Program-made: the position numbers and the translations under genes
Virus record (IMG/VR): IMGVR_UViG_3300017991_000234
Span: 1-36,598 of that record
DNA: 36,598 nt
Direction: 5' to 3' (one strand)
DNA from: a virus
The notes under the pieces: model-generated
Seen by the model: only the letters and a program-made list of their open reading frames with translations
Databases searched by the model: none
Told to the model about the DNA's origin: nothing
Part shown: positions 1 to 7,676 of the stretch, piece by piece
How the letters are laid out: every line of letters begins with the position of its first letter
Numbering within the stretch: the stretch's first letter is position 1

Positions 1-192
1 ATTGTTGGTAAAGAAGCTTATGCGGTAGTTCATCTTAAATCAGAAACTGGTGATTTCTATGTAGAGCCACTAGGTTCTGGTGGATCGGCTGACCCTCTTC
101 ATCAAAGAGGATCAGTGGGTTGGCAGCATCCCTTCGTAGCTAGAATTTTAAACGATGCGTTTATGCTAAACTTAACGGCTACCCATAGTTAA
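1..192 (+). CDS. Major capsid protein, N4-gp56/P22-coat type (3' end only)
   Basis: The open frame runs in from the left edge and stops at TAA 190-192, giving the last 63 residues of a longer protein. The stretch GSGGSADPLHQRGSVGW followed by a hydrophobic tail with ARILND is the usual end of N4-gp56 family major capsid proteins of P22-like phages, which form the icosahedral shell. The family is normally 300-400 residues, so most of the gene lies outside the window. The scaffolding-like gene at the right edge is the expected upstream neighbour, which suggests the window ends are adjacent in a circular or redundant genome. The HNH gene follows after about 60 bp. Confidence 0.82.
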   Translation: MVGKEAYAVVHLKSETGDFYVEPLGSGGSADPLHQRGSVGWQHPFVARILNDAFMLNLTATHS

Positions 193-255
193 GATTGTAT
201 TTAATGTATATCTGTAGTATGGTATTATCGTTTTTAGTGAAAAATGAGGTACTAT

Positions 256-726
256 ATGAAAAGATGTTCAAAATGCAAAAAAGGAAGAAGTTATGATGAA
301 TTCTATAAAGACAAGACAGCAAAAGATGGATACAACAGTATTTGCAAACTTTGTCGTCTTGAGATGGATAGAAAACGTCGTAAAACTGATCCTGATTGGG
401 TTAAAAGACGTAAAGAACAGAATAAAAAATTTCATGAGGAAAATAAGGAAAAAATTGCAGAACGGAAAAAGAGATGGTTAGCTTCCGAGAAAGGGAAAGA
501 AAGCCATAGAAAATCTAATAAAAAATATAAAGAAAAATTTCCAGAAAAAAAGAAAGCTCATGATGCCATATATCGCGCTGTTAAAAAAGGTGAACTTTTT
601 AAACCTTCTCATTGTCAAATTTGTGGCGAAGAGGGGAATACAGAAGCTCATCATGCAAGATATGGAAGAGAACAAAGAACTTCTGTTATTTGGGTCTGCA
701 AAATTTGCCATTCAAAGTTAACATAA
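256..726 (+). CDS. Free-standing HNH endonuclease (homing type)
   Basis: A very basic, Lys-rich 156-residue protein. An N-terminal zinc-ribbon-like half has C4-x2-C7 and C30-x2-C33. The C-terminal HNH fold has C120-x2-C123, H132-H133, and C148-x2-C151-H152, with the TEAHHARYG and IWVCKICH boxes typical of phage HNH homing nucleases. Start 256 is preferred over the upstream in-frame ATG at 244 because GAGG (246-249) sits six bases before it and the protein then begins directly at the zinc ribbon. It separates the capsid gene from the next virion gene, a classic site for a selfish endonuclease. Expected role: DNA cleavage and self-spread between related phages. Its real target is unknown. Confidence 0.85.
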   Translation: MKRCSKCKKGRSYDEFYKDKTAKDGYNSICKLCRLEMDRKRRKTDPDWVKRRKEQNKKFHEENKEKIAERKKRWLASEKGKESHRKSNKKYKEKFPEKKKAHDAIYRAVKKGELFKPSHCQICGEEGNTEAHHARYGREQRTSVIWVCKICHSKLT

Positions 727-742
727 ATAGGAGGTTAAAATT

Positions 743-1336
743 ATGGCTCAGATGAAAGTATTTGGATGGACCAATCCAGCAGCAGCAGTTGCTAGAAATG
801 AGTCTATCGGTTTCACAGTAGGTGAAATAACAGTAACAGATGTAACAAACGGTAATCAATGGTATTGGAATTCATCAATGGCTGATGCCTATTATGTACT
901 AGTATCAACAGGTGCTGTTACTACATCTAACGGATTTACACCATTATCTCAATCAACAGCAGTAGCAGCTACAATCAGTGGCTTTACTAATGCTGCTCCT
1001 GGGGTAATTACTGTAAATGATACAGCTACATTTGGTTTTGCAGCTGGCGATACTATTAAAGTATCAGAACTTGCAGATGATGATACAGCAACAAGCCTTA
1101 ATGGCACATTTACTGTTGCTTCTGTAACTGCTACTACTATTACTTTAGTTGAAGATACAAGCTTATATAGCGTTTATGTATCTGGTGGTAAAGTATCAAG
1201 AGTATCTGATACAGACGGTAAAGCTATACCAGTAGAAAACCAAGCTATCCAAGGTATTACTTTAGGCACAGGTGTTGTTGGTGGAAACAATGCTGTAATG
1301 GTTGCTGTAGTACATGGAGAAAATGTAGTAGTATAA
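743..1336 (+). CDS. Virion structural protein with a FCCH-like beta module
   Basis: 197 residues, acidic and rich in Thr/Ala/Val/Gly as in beta-sheet virion proteins. Residues about 77-153 form a module beginning ISGFTNAAPGVITV and ending in YVSGGKV. Related modules occur twice in the 3228-5390 protein and once in the 16239-16790 protein. This module is often labelled E1-FCCH-like in phage annotation. AGGAGG lies just before the ATG. Lying right after the capsid gene (HNH aside), it could be a head decoration protein or head-closure component. No exact function can be assigned. A strong terminator-like hairpin follows the stop. Confidence 0.72.
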   Translation: MAQMKVFGWTNPAAAVARNESIGFTVGEITVTDVTNGNQWYWNSSMADAYYVLVSTGAVTTSNGFTPLSQSTAVAATISGFTNAAPGVITVNDTATFGFAAGDTIKVSELADDDTATSLNGTFTVASVTATTITLVEDTSLYSVYVSGGKVSRVSDTDGKAIPVENQAIQGITLGTGVVGGNNAVMVAVVHGENVVV

Positions 1337-1360
1337 TCTAATACTATTAAATAGAAATAT

Positions 1361-1395
1361 AAAGGGTTGAGAGACTTAGTTTCTCTCTCCCTTTT
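1361..1395 (+). terminator. Rho-independent terminator after the capsid-proximal genes
   Basis: GGG (1364-1366) and GAGAGA (1369-1374) pair with TCTCTC (1382-1387) and CCC (1389-1391) around a seven-base loop. A-rich sequence precedes the stem and TTTT follows it. It lies in the 76-bp gap between two + strand genes, so it probably attenuates or separates head from tail transcription. Confidence 0.75.
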
Positions 1396-1412
1396 AAATA
1401 ACGAGGAAAAAT

Positions 1413-1772
1413 ATGAGTCAAGAAAAACATCAAAAAGTAAAACTAGATGAGCTTCAAAAGCTGCCTATTATAGGTAAGCAGCCTGTGAATGAAAAGGAAG
1501 AAAAATTCCTTCGCGAAATCTGTGAATTTGAGTTTATGAACATAGAAGAACCTGGTCTTTCCCACCGTTTCCCTTATGGAAATGCAAAGAAAAACCATAA
1601 TTTTACTCTTTTCCATGGAGGTAAATATAAACTACCAAGGTTTATAGCTCAGTGGATTGAGTCAAGAACTACTCCAATTTGGGATTGGCGTCCTAATGGA
1701 CAGGGTGGACTAGAGAAAAAATTAATAGGAAATAATCCTAGATTTCAGATGAGACAGGTATACGGAGGATAA
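1413..1772 (+). CDS. Conserved-looking phage protein of the head-tail block
   Basis: 119 residues, soluble, with no membrane segment. The N-terminal third is Lys/Glu-rich (residues 1-45). The rest is aromatic and basic, with HRFPYGNAKKNHNF and WIESRTTPIWDWRP. I do not recognise a named family. It is preceded by a GAGG ribosome-binding site (ATAACGAGGAAAAATATG) and ends one base before the next ATG (TAAGATG), so it is translationally linked to the connector candidate. Position between capsid and head-tail genes suggests a small virion or assembly protein. This is inference only. Confidence 0.65.
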   Translation: MSQEKHQKVKLDELQKLPIIGKQPVNEKEEKFLREICEFEFMNIEEPGLSHRFPYGNAKKNHNFTLFHGGKYKLPRFIAQWIESRTTPIWDWRPNGQGGLEKKLIGNNPRFQMRQVYGG

Positions 1773-1773
1773 G

Positions 1774-2670
1774 ATGGCTAATACTTGGAACCTTTCAGCA
1801 ATACGAGATAAAGTTAGACAAGTGACTGGCAGATTTAGCCAAGAAGATTTATCTAATGCTCAATTAGATGAGTATATCAATAGATATTATTTATATACTT
1901 TTCCAGCAGAAGTTAAATTAGAAGAAAAACATACTTATTATGAGTTTAAGACAAGTGAAAATCAACCAACTTATAATGCTCCTGATATAACTTATACTAA
2001 TTATGAACCGCCAGCTACAGTAAATAATTTATCAATGCTATGGTACCAAGATAGTGCTAAATTTGAAAATGAAAATCCTCTTCAGTATACTTTTACAACA
2101 CCGTGGACGGGAGATGGGGCTACTATTACATTTACAACAACAGTCCAAAGCTTTCCAATATACCCGTCTACATTGACAATTACCGATAATACTGAGACTT
2201 TTGAAGATACAACAACTACATGGACTGATTCAGATATAGTTATAGCTGGTTCTTTGGGTGGATCTGCAACAATAAATTTAAGTACTGGAGTGGTTAGTGT
2301 TACTTTTAACGTAGCTCCTGCAGATGGTCAAAATATATATTTAAATTATGTTCAATTCAGAGCAAATAGACCTCAATCAATTTTATATTTCAATAATCAG
2401 TTTCAATTATTTCCTGTTCCTGACCAAGTTTATATAATTAAAATGAGAGCTTATCAGGTGGTAACAGCTTTAACAGAAGCTACAGATACACCTGATTTAA
2501 ACGAATGGGGTCCTTGCATAGCATATGGTGCAGCAAGAGATATTTTTTCAGATTATGGAGAAAATGATGCTTATTCAGAGACTACAATTTTATATAAAGA
2601 GCAAGTTAATTATATATTAACAAGAACAGAACAAGACTTATTAAATACAAGGGCAATGCCTAACTTTTAA
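1774..2670 (+). CDS. Putative head-tail adaptor (P22 gp4-like) with inserted beta domain
   Basis: 298 residues. The first 60 residues are helical and match the general style of podoviral connector/adaptor proteins (IRDKVRQVTGRFSQEDLSNA, then a Tyr-rich helix). Residues about 108-190 look like an inserted beta domain: a GDGATITFTTTV opening, a LTITDNTETF strand, and a GGSATINLSTGVVSVTF hairpin, as seen in several phage tail and baseplate proteins. The C-terminal 100 residues return to helices. A P22 gp4-type adaptor would join the portal to the tail nozzle. The assignment rests on position and fold style, not on a catalytic motif. It could be another head-closure protein. Confidence 0.6.
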   Translation: MANTWNLSAIRDKVRQVTGRFSQEDLSNAQLDEYINRYYLYTFPAEVKLEEKHTYYEFKTSENQPTYNAPDITYTNYEPPATVNNLSMLWYQDSAKFENENPLQYTFTTPWTGDGATITFTTTVQSFPIYPSTLTITDNTETFEDTTTTWTDSDIVIAGSLGGSATINLSTGVVSVTFNVAPADGQNIYLNYVQFRANRPQSILYFNNQFQLFPVPDQVYIIKMRAYQVVTALTEATDTPDLNEWGPCIAYGAARDIFSDYGENDAYSETTILYKEQVNYILTRTEQDLLNTRAMPNF

Positions 2671-2687
2671 CAAACAAAGAGGGAATT

Positions 2688-3218
2688 ATGGCTTGGAATA
2701 AGGCAAAACCAACTAATTCAGAGAAGATAAGAGAGCTTGGAGAAGTAATTAGACCGAACTGGGATGCTATTGAATCTGCAGATTCTTCATTTAAGCCTGA
2801 AGCTTTAAATTTAGCTGATAGGACAGCTTTAGGAATAGCAAACAACCCAACTGCACTAGCAGATTCAGTAATAATGTATTCTAAACAGGACGCAAGTGGA
2901 AATCCACAAGCCTATGTAATAGATCCATCTTCTACAATTACAAAATTAACAGGTGGTAGTTCTACTCAAGCTGCAAATGGAAGACTTATACTGCCAAATG
3001 GATTAATTTTTATTTGGGGTGGACTATCTATAACAAGCTCTTGGGCTACATATGCCTTTCCTGGGGGATTTACATTTTCAACTGCTGGTTTTTCAATTAC
3101 AGGGAACCCTAATGGATCTACAACTTCTATAGGATTTCAAAACTTAACTACAACTGGTTTTGATGCAAAAGCGAGTTCAGGCAGTCCTAATATTAAATTT
3201 ATTGCAATAGGAAAATAA
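2688..3218 (+). CDS. Short tail-fibre-like protein with gp53-type C-terminal domain
   Basis: 176 residues. The N-terminal 50 residues are helical, with NWDAIESADSSFKP, a typical virion-anchor stretch. The C-terminal 75 residues (GRLILPNGLIFIWGGLS onward, ending KFIAIGK) resemble the putative tail-fibre gp53-like C-terminal domain, a small beta domain used for receptor contact. It starts 17 bases after the connector gene behind GAGGGAATTATG. It may be a trimeric appendage. The receptor cannot be told from sequence. Confidence 0.66.
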   Translation: MAWNKAKPTNSEKIRELGEVIRPNWDAIESADSSFKPEALNLADRTALGIANNPTALADSVIMYSKQDASGNPQAYVIDPSSTITKLTGGSSTQAANGRLILPNGLIFIWGGLSITSSWATYAFPGGFTFSTAGFSITGNPNGSTTSIGFQNLTTTGFDAKASSGSPNIKFIAIGK

Positions 3219-3227
3219 GGAGATAAG

Positions 3228-5390
3228 ATGCCAGATTCTCTACTTATAGCACCCTTTCGTACAGGGTTAGATACTGATCAGGAACCTTGGAACGCTCCAA
3301 TTGATTCTTTTAGTACTTTAGACAACATTCATATTAAACATGGTTATTTACAAAAAAGAGAAGGATATAAGAAGTTTGCTGATTTAGAATCTATGAGTGG
3401 GACTGTTGCTATTACTGGTGTATCTCAAGCGAATCCTGGGGTTGTGACAACAGGCATAGCACATGGATATTCTACAGGAGATAAAATATATATAGCTTCC
3501 GTTGGGGGCATGACCGAGATTAATAATAAAATATTTGAAATAACTGTATTGTCTCCAACGACTTTTTCTATCGGAATAGATACTACTAGTCTTAGCGCTT
3601 ATACTGTTGGTGGTACTTGTGCTCTAACAGATCCTACTACAGATAGAGTAATGGGTTTATCTAGGTATATTGATGGAAGTGGAGCTAAAGTTACATTGGC
3701 TTATAACGCAAGAAGAGCTTATAGATATAGCACGGTTACCAATACTTTTGTCCAATTAGATGTAGCTGATATTTTCAGCTCTGGAGAGAATGATTTTATA
3801 TGGGATGCTAATTGGCAGGCGGAGGATTTAGCTAATAGACTTTATTTTACAAATGGAATAGCTGGGACCCCTAGTGGAGCTGCAACATTGGACGGAATTA
3901 GATATTTTGACGATGCAACACCTGCAATAACTACCCCTTTTAATCCAGTTTTAAGTCCACCAGCACCTGCTACGCAAAGAATATTAGATGGAGCTAAATT
4001 TATATTTTCACTGGGACAAAGACTAATAGTCTTATTTACATATGAATATGATGCTGGAACAGCGTCTACATCAACATTTCCTCAGAGAGCTCGTTGGTGT
4101 TCTAAGCAAAATCCCAGTAATTGGGATGATGTAACTGCAGGCGGTGGAGGTTATACAGACGCCGCAACTGGAGATCATATTATATCAGCAAGAGCAATCC
4201 AAAATCAAATTATAGTTTTCTTTACAAATTCAGTTTGGACATTGATCCCAACTTCTGATCCAAATAGGGCGTTTAAATGGCAAAAGATAAATAATTTTAG
4301 AGCTTGCGAAGGCAAAATGGCTACAGTTGGATATGATAGATATGCAACAGCATTAGGAGTTCGTGGAATAACAGCAACGGATGGAGTAGAGACTAGAAGA
4401 GTAGATGAAAGAATAAGTGATTTTACTACAGATATGATCAATATAAATCAATTTAAAAAAGTGTTTTGTGAAAGAAGCTATAATGAAAAAAGATGGTGGA
4501 CGCTATTCAATAAAAAAGAAACCATTGGAGACGAAAACGAAGCAGCTTTGATCTATGACGATGATTCTGGAGCTTATTCAACATATACTATTGATATGAA
4601 CTGTTTAGGGTATGGTAATTTGTCAATTGATTATGCTCTTGATGATTTTACTATTGAGAATAATTTAAATGAATCTTTAGATGAATATAGTGATGAGAGC
4701 TTACTCTCTTATTTTTTCTTAGATAACCAAGAAGTCTTTTTAGGGGGAGACATATATGGGTCGATTTATGAATTGGAACGTGGTGCAGATGATAATGGAG
4801 AATCTATTGAGTCTGTTTTTTTAACAGCTGCTTGGAATCCTTATAAAGAACAAAATAGAGAAGCTCGCCTTCTATATATCGATATTTTTTTAGATACAGA
4901 TGTTAAAACAAAAGGTGAAGTTGAATTCTATAAAGATACTGACGAGACTCCATATAAAATACAAGAAATGGACTTTTTACCTAATTTAAGATTTATTACA
5001 AGTATTAATAGCGCTACTCAAACTAATCCTGTTAGCGTAGAAGCGCCTGATCATGGTTTATCGACAGGAGATGAAGTCTATATCTACGGTGTAGAAGGAA
5101 TGGAAGACATTAATAGTGGAGAAGCCTCTGAAGCTTATATAGTAACTATTGTTGATTCTAATAATTTTACATTAGATGGCATAGACGGAACTTCATATGA
5201 TGCTTTTACAACAGGTGGTGGAATATATAGAAAGATATTTTATAAAACTAAAACTTGGAAAAGATTTTTTTCTGGAGCAATTGGATTTCAACATAAAATT
5301 AAATTTAGCTCAAATGGTGCAAATACTCCTTTTAGAATACATGGTATTCAACCATCGTTCAGACCACTTGGAAAAAGAGAGGCCAACTAA
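3228..5390 (+). CDS. Large tail hub/nozzle protein, P22 gp10-like candidate, with two FCCH-like modules
   Basis: 720 residues, no signal peptide. The N-terminus APFRTGLDTDQEPWNAP and the early phrase LQKREGYKKFADL are typical of the long virion protein following the connector in P22-like phages, usually equated with the tail nozzle/packaged-DNA stabilisation protein gp10. Two related beta modules are inserted, at about residues 59-128 (ITGVSQANPGVVT) and 589-664 (ITSINSATQTNPVSV, ending TTGGGIYRK). The region between is likely the beta-propeller-like core. The stop TAA shares its last A with the next ATG, giving tight coupling. Predicted role: closing the portal channel and carrying fibres. 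Confidence 0.66.
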   Translation: MPDSLLIAPFRTGLDTDQEPWNAPIDSFSTLDNIHIKHGYLQKREGYKKFADLESMSGTVAITGVSQANPGVVTTGIAHGYSTGDKIYIASVGGMTEINNKIFEITVLSPTTFSIGIDTTSLSAYTVGGTCALTDPTTDRVMGLSRYIDGSGAKVTLAYNARRAYRYSTVTNTFVQLDVADIFSSGENDFIWDANWQAEDLANRLYFTNGIAGTPSGAATLDGIRYFDDATPAITTPFNPVLSPPAPATQRILDGAKFIFSLGQRLIVLFTYEYDAGTASTSTFPQRARWCSKQNPSNWDDVTAGGGGYTDAATGDHIISARAIQNQIIVFFTNSVWTLIPTSDPNRAFKWQKINNFRACEGKMATVGYDRYATALGVRGITATDGVETRRVDERISDFTTDMININQFKKVFCERSYNEKRWWTLFNKKETIGDENEAALIYDDDSGAYSTYTIDMNCLGYGNLSIDYALDDFTIENNLNESLDEYSDESLLSYFFLDNQEVFLGGDIYGSIYELERGADDNGESIESVFLTAAWNPYKEQNREARLLYIDIFLDTDVKTKGEVEFYKDTDETPYKIQEMDFLPNLRFITSINSATQTNPVSVEAPDHGLSTGDEVYIYGVEGMEDINSGEASEAYIVTIVDSNNFTLDGIDGTSYDAFTTGGGIYRKIFYKTKTWKRFFSGAIGFQHKIKFSSNGANTPFRIHGIQPSFRPLGKREAN

Positions 5391-5932
5391 TGAGTTTACC
5401 TACGACAATAACGCTTCCTTTAAGAGCAGATTATGGAGATAAAGAGGATTTAGATCGTTATATTCGTGATTTAGTATTTGAACTTCAATCTATGTATGAA
5501 AACTTAACTGAAAATATCAATGGATACATAAGAAACAGCGGTGATATTGATCAGTCACAATGGCTACCAACATTAAATGGATCAGTTGCAGGAACATTTA
5601 CATATACTCAACAAGTAGGATGGTCTATTAGACAAGGAATCTATACAGAGGTTTTTGCAGACATTATTTGGAGTGCTACAACAGCTACAGGAAATATTTA
5701 TTTAGAATTGCCATATAAGGTAGCAAATAGCGATGGTATGCCATTTGTAGGAACAGTACAGCCATCAAATATAGCTTTTGCAGGCAGTAATTTAGTTATA
5801 AACGCAATACCTAATACATACAGAGGTGAGATTTGGTCTATAGGATCAGGATTAGCTACAACAAATTTAGCAGTTCCTGCATCTGGTCGCTTAATTATCC
5901 ATCTCCGATATATTGGGTTAGATGGAGAATAA
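5390..5932 (+). CDS. Appendage protein with C-terminal beta domain
   Basis: 180 residues. Residues 1-50 are helical (RYIRDLVFELQSMYENL), the likely trimerising or anchoring part. From about residue 55 a beta domain begins: TFTYTQQVGWSIRQGIYTEV, then GNIYLELPYKV, ending LIIHLRYIGLDGE. This C-terminal domain type recurs in phage fibre and collagen-like virion proteins. The ATG overlaps the stop of the nozzle-type gene by one base. It is likely a structural appendage mounted on the tail. No enzymatic motif is visible. Confidence 0.65.
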   Translation: MSLPTTITLPLRADYGDKEDLDRYIRDLVFELQSMYENLTENINGYIRNSGDIDQSQWLPTLNGSVAGTFTYTQQVGWSIRQGIYTEVFADIIWSATTATGNIYLELPYKVANSDGMPFVGTVQPSNIAFAGSNLVINAIPNTYRGEIWSIGSGLATTNLAVPASGRLIIHLRYIGLDGE

Positions 5933-5933
5933 A

Positions 5934-6557
5934 ATGAAAAAAATAGATGAATTGAGATTTGTGCGGGTCTTTACACCTGACCACGTTCCTCATTATCTTA
6001 TAGAACAAGTTAGAGATAGAGATTACTCCGTAGAAGAGTTTTTCAAATATCAACAACTGAATTGCATGATACAGGGAGAAAATGGAGTTGTTTTAAATCC
6101 ATTTAATCACTTGTATGTTTTAGCAGACAAAGAAAACCAAGTGAAAGGAGTTTTGTGGTTTGGAGTAGATCCACTATCAAAAGATATATTAATCCAAACG
6201 TTTAGTATGGATAAAGAATACTGGGGAAAAGGCCAAGCTGTAAAAATGCTAGCAGACCACATAAAAAAGATAAGAATAAAAGGAAAACTTAATAAGATTT
6301 ATTGGATCACAAATTATCCTCGCCATTCTGAACGGCATGGATTTGTTAGGTCTAAGTCTATATTAATGGAATACGATCCAAAAAAGGAGGTAAAAGATGG
6401 GAAAAACAGCAATGATGGGAGGATACTCACAGGGGCCGTCAATGTTGACACCAGAGCAACAAAGTTACCTGAGCAGTGCGATGGGGGGACTGGGACAGTT
6501 GGGACAACCAATGGATCCGAGTCAGTTTCAACAGATGTTTCAGCAGTCGTTTGTTGA
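5934..6557 (+). CDS. GNAT-like acyltransferase-family phage protein with an unusual 3' overlap
   Basis: 207 residues from ATG 5934, chosen over ATG 5922 because GGAG (5924-5927) is six bases upstream. The core (residues about 15-150) has a GNAT-like order: beta strands around HLYVLADKENQVKGVLWFGV, then TFSMDKEYWGKGQAVKMLADH (acetyl-CoA loop-like) and HGFVRSKSILMEYD at the end. Similar proteins occur in the tail region of P22-like phages. The last about 54 codons overlap the start of the next gene and look like out-of-frame translation of it, so an ancestral stop near the MEYD motif may have been lost. Substrate unknown; it may be structural rather than enzymatic. Confidence 0.68.
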   Translation: MKKIDELRFVRVFTPDHVPHYLIEQVRDRDYSVEEFFKYQQLNCMIQGENGVVLNPFNHLYVLADKENQVKGVLWFGVDPLSKDILIQTFSMDKEYWGKGQAVKMLADHIKKIRIKGKLNKIYWITNYPRHSERHGFVRSKSILMEYDPKKEVKDGKNSNDGRILTGAVNVDTRATKLPEQCDGGTGTVGTTNGSESVSTDVSAVVC

Positions 6558-6888
6558 TCCAGCAACACAGATGCTTCAAAGACAGATAGTACCAGGGATA
6601 AAAGAAGCTTATTTAGGAGATGAAAAAGGATCTTCGGCATTAAACCAAGCCTTAGCGCAGAGTGCTACAGATTTAAGCACAGCCTTAGGTTCTCAGTTAA
6701 TGAATCAATATAATATAGGACAAAATAGGCAAATAGGTGCTTTAGGAAATCTAGGACAACTATCAGGACAACAGACATTTCCACTTCTTCAACAACAAGG
6801 ATTATTAGGTCCTTTGCTTGGAGCAGCTGGAAATTTAGGTGGAGCAGCTTTAAGTGGACCATTAGGAAGTTTATTCAGAGGAGGATAA
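6397..6888 (+). CDS. Ejection (internal virion) protein, small, Gln/Gly-rich
   Basis: 163 residues. Residues 1-60 are low-complexity Gly/Gln/Met. The central motif FVDPATQMLQRQIVPGIKE, then SSALNQALAQSATDLS, is characteristic of small internal or DNA-ejection proteins of P22-like phages. The C-terminus is Gly/Leu-rich and amphipathic. A strong ribosome-binding site (AAGGAGG, 6384-6390) fixes the start, although it lies inside the 3' part of the GNAT-like frame. Expected role: packaged in the head and ejected with the DNA to help it cross the envelope. Confidence 0.75.
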   Translation: MGKTAMMGGYSQGPSMLTPEQQSYLSSAMGGLGQLGQPMDPSQFQQMFQQSFVDPATQMLQRQIVPGIKEAYLGDEKGSSALNQALAQSATDLSTALGSQLMNQYNIGQNRQIGALGNLGQLSGQQTFPLLQQQGLLGPLLGAAGNLGGAALSGPLGSLFRGG

Positions 6889-6889
6889 A

Positions 6890-7675
6890 ATGAGTATATT
6901 ACCAGACACAAGTGGGTTAGCCCAAGGAATACAGCAAGCTGGAGCAGGCTTAACTACAGCATTAGGACCGACAGGAGCATTAGCTCAAGCATTACAACAA
7001 AAAAGAGAAAGAGGTTACGGCACAGTCTTACAAGAAGCTTTTAATCAATTAGGAGAAAGCCCTTCACCTCAAGAATATCAAGGAGCTTTAACACAAGCTA
7101 TAGCTAGTGGCGTACCTTTTAAACAAGCAGTAGAATATGGAAATATGTATGCAAATTTAACAAAAGCACAACCAAACGCCGAAAAAGAATTAATTCCAAC
7201 TGATACAAAAAACAGATTAAGGAGTGTATTTGGAAGATATGATGAATTGCTAAAAACAGGCAGTGGATTAGGGTATTTAGGGGCTAATCCTGCTAGGTTA
7301 TTCAATAAAGGAAGAGAAGATGTGGCTGAATTTAATACCTTAGGTGCTTCTATTGAATCAGCTTTAATGCCACTTGTTAACAAAGGTAATTTAGCTAAAC
7401 CACGTTTTGACTATATAATGTCATTAGTACCAAAATCAAGTGACACAAAAGGAACTGTTATAGGTAAAATTAAAGGGCTTAAAAGAGAATTTGGTATGGT
7501 AGATCAAGGAACGGATTTACCAAAACAGGCTGAACAGGCTGAACCTAACCAGTCTTTCCGAAAACCAACGTTAGAAATGGCAAAAGCAAATCCAGGTAAA
7601 ATAATTGAAAATAAAGTTACTGGAGAAGAACTTATATCAGTTAATGGAAAATGGATAAAAAACAAAGGTAAATAA
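6890..7675 (+). CDS. Ejection (internal virion) protein, middle
   Basis: 261 residues. The N-terminus (SGLAQGIQQAGAGLTTALGP) is a Gly/Ala amphipathic segment. Residues about 80-200 are helical, and the C-terminus is Lys-rich with KPTLEMAKANPGKIIE. One base separates it from the upstream ejection gene (TAAAATG), and it is followed at the same spacing by the 774-residue protein. The three sit in the order typical of P22 gp7/gp20/gp16-like ejection proteins. No catalytic motif is seen. Assignment is by context and composition. Confidence 0.62.
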   Translation: MSILPDTSGLAQGIQQAGAGLTTALGPTGALAQALQQKRERGYGTVLQEAFNQLGESPSPQEYQGALTQAIASGVPFKQAVEYGNMYANLTKAQPNAEKELIPTDTKNRLRSVFGRYDELLKTGSGLGYLGANPARLFNKGREDVAEFNTLGASIESALMPLVNKGNLAKPRFDYIMSLVPKSSDTKGTVIGKIKGLKREFGMVDQGTDLPKQAEQAEPNQSFRKPTLEMAKANPGKIIENKVTGEELISVNGKWIKNKGK

Positions 7676-7676
7676 A

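Noticed and set aside
193-255. Promoter or attachment site between capsid and HNH gene
   Set aside because: The 63 bp are A/T-rich but no paired -35/-10 boxes or repeats could be supported.
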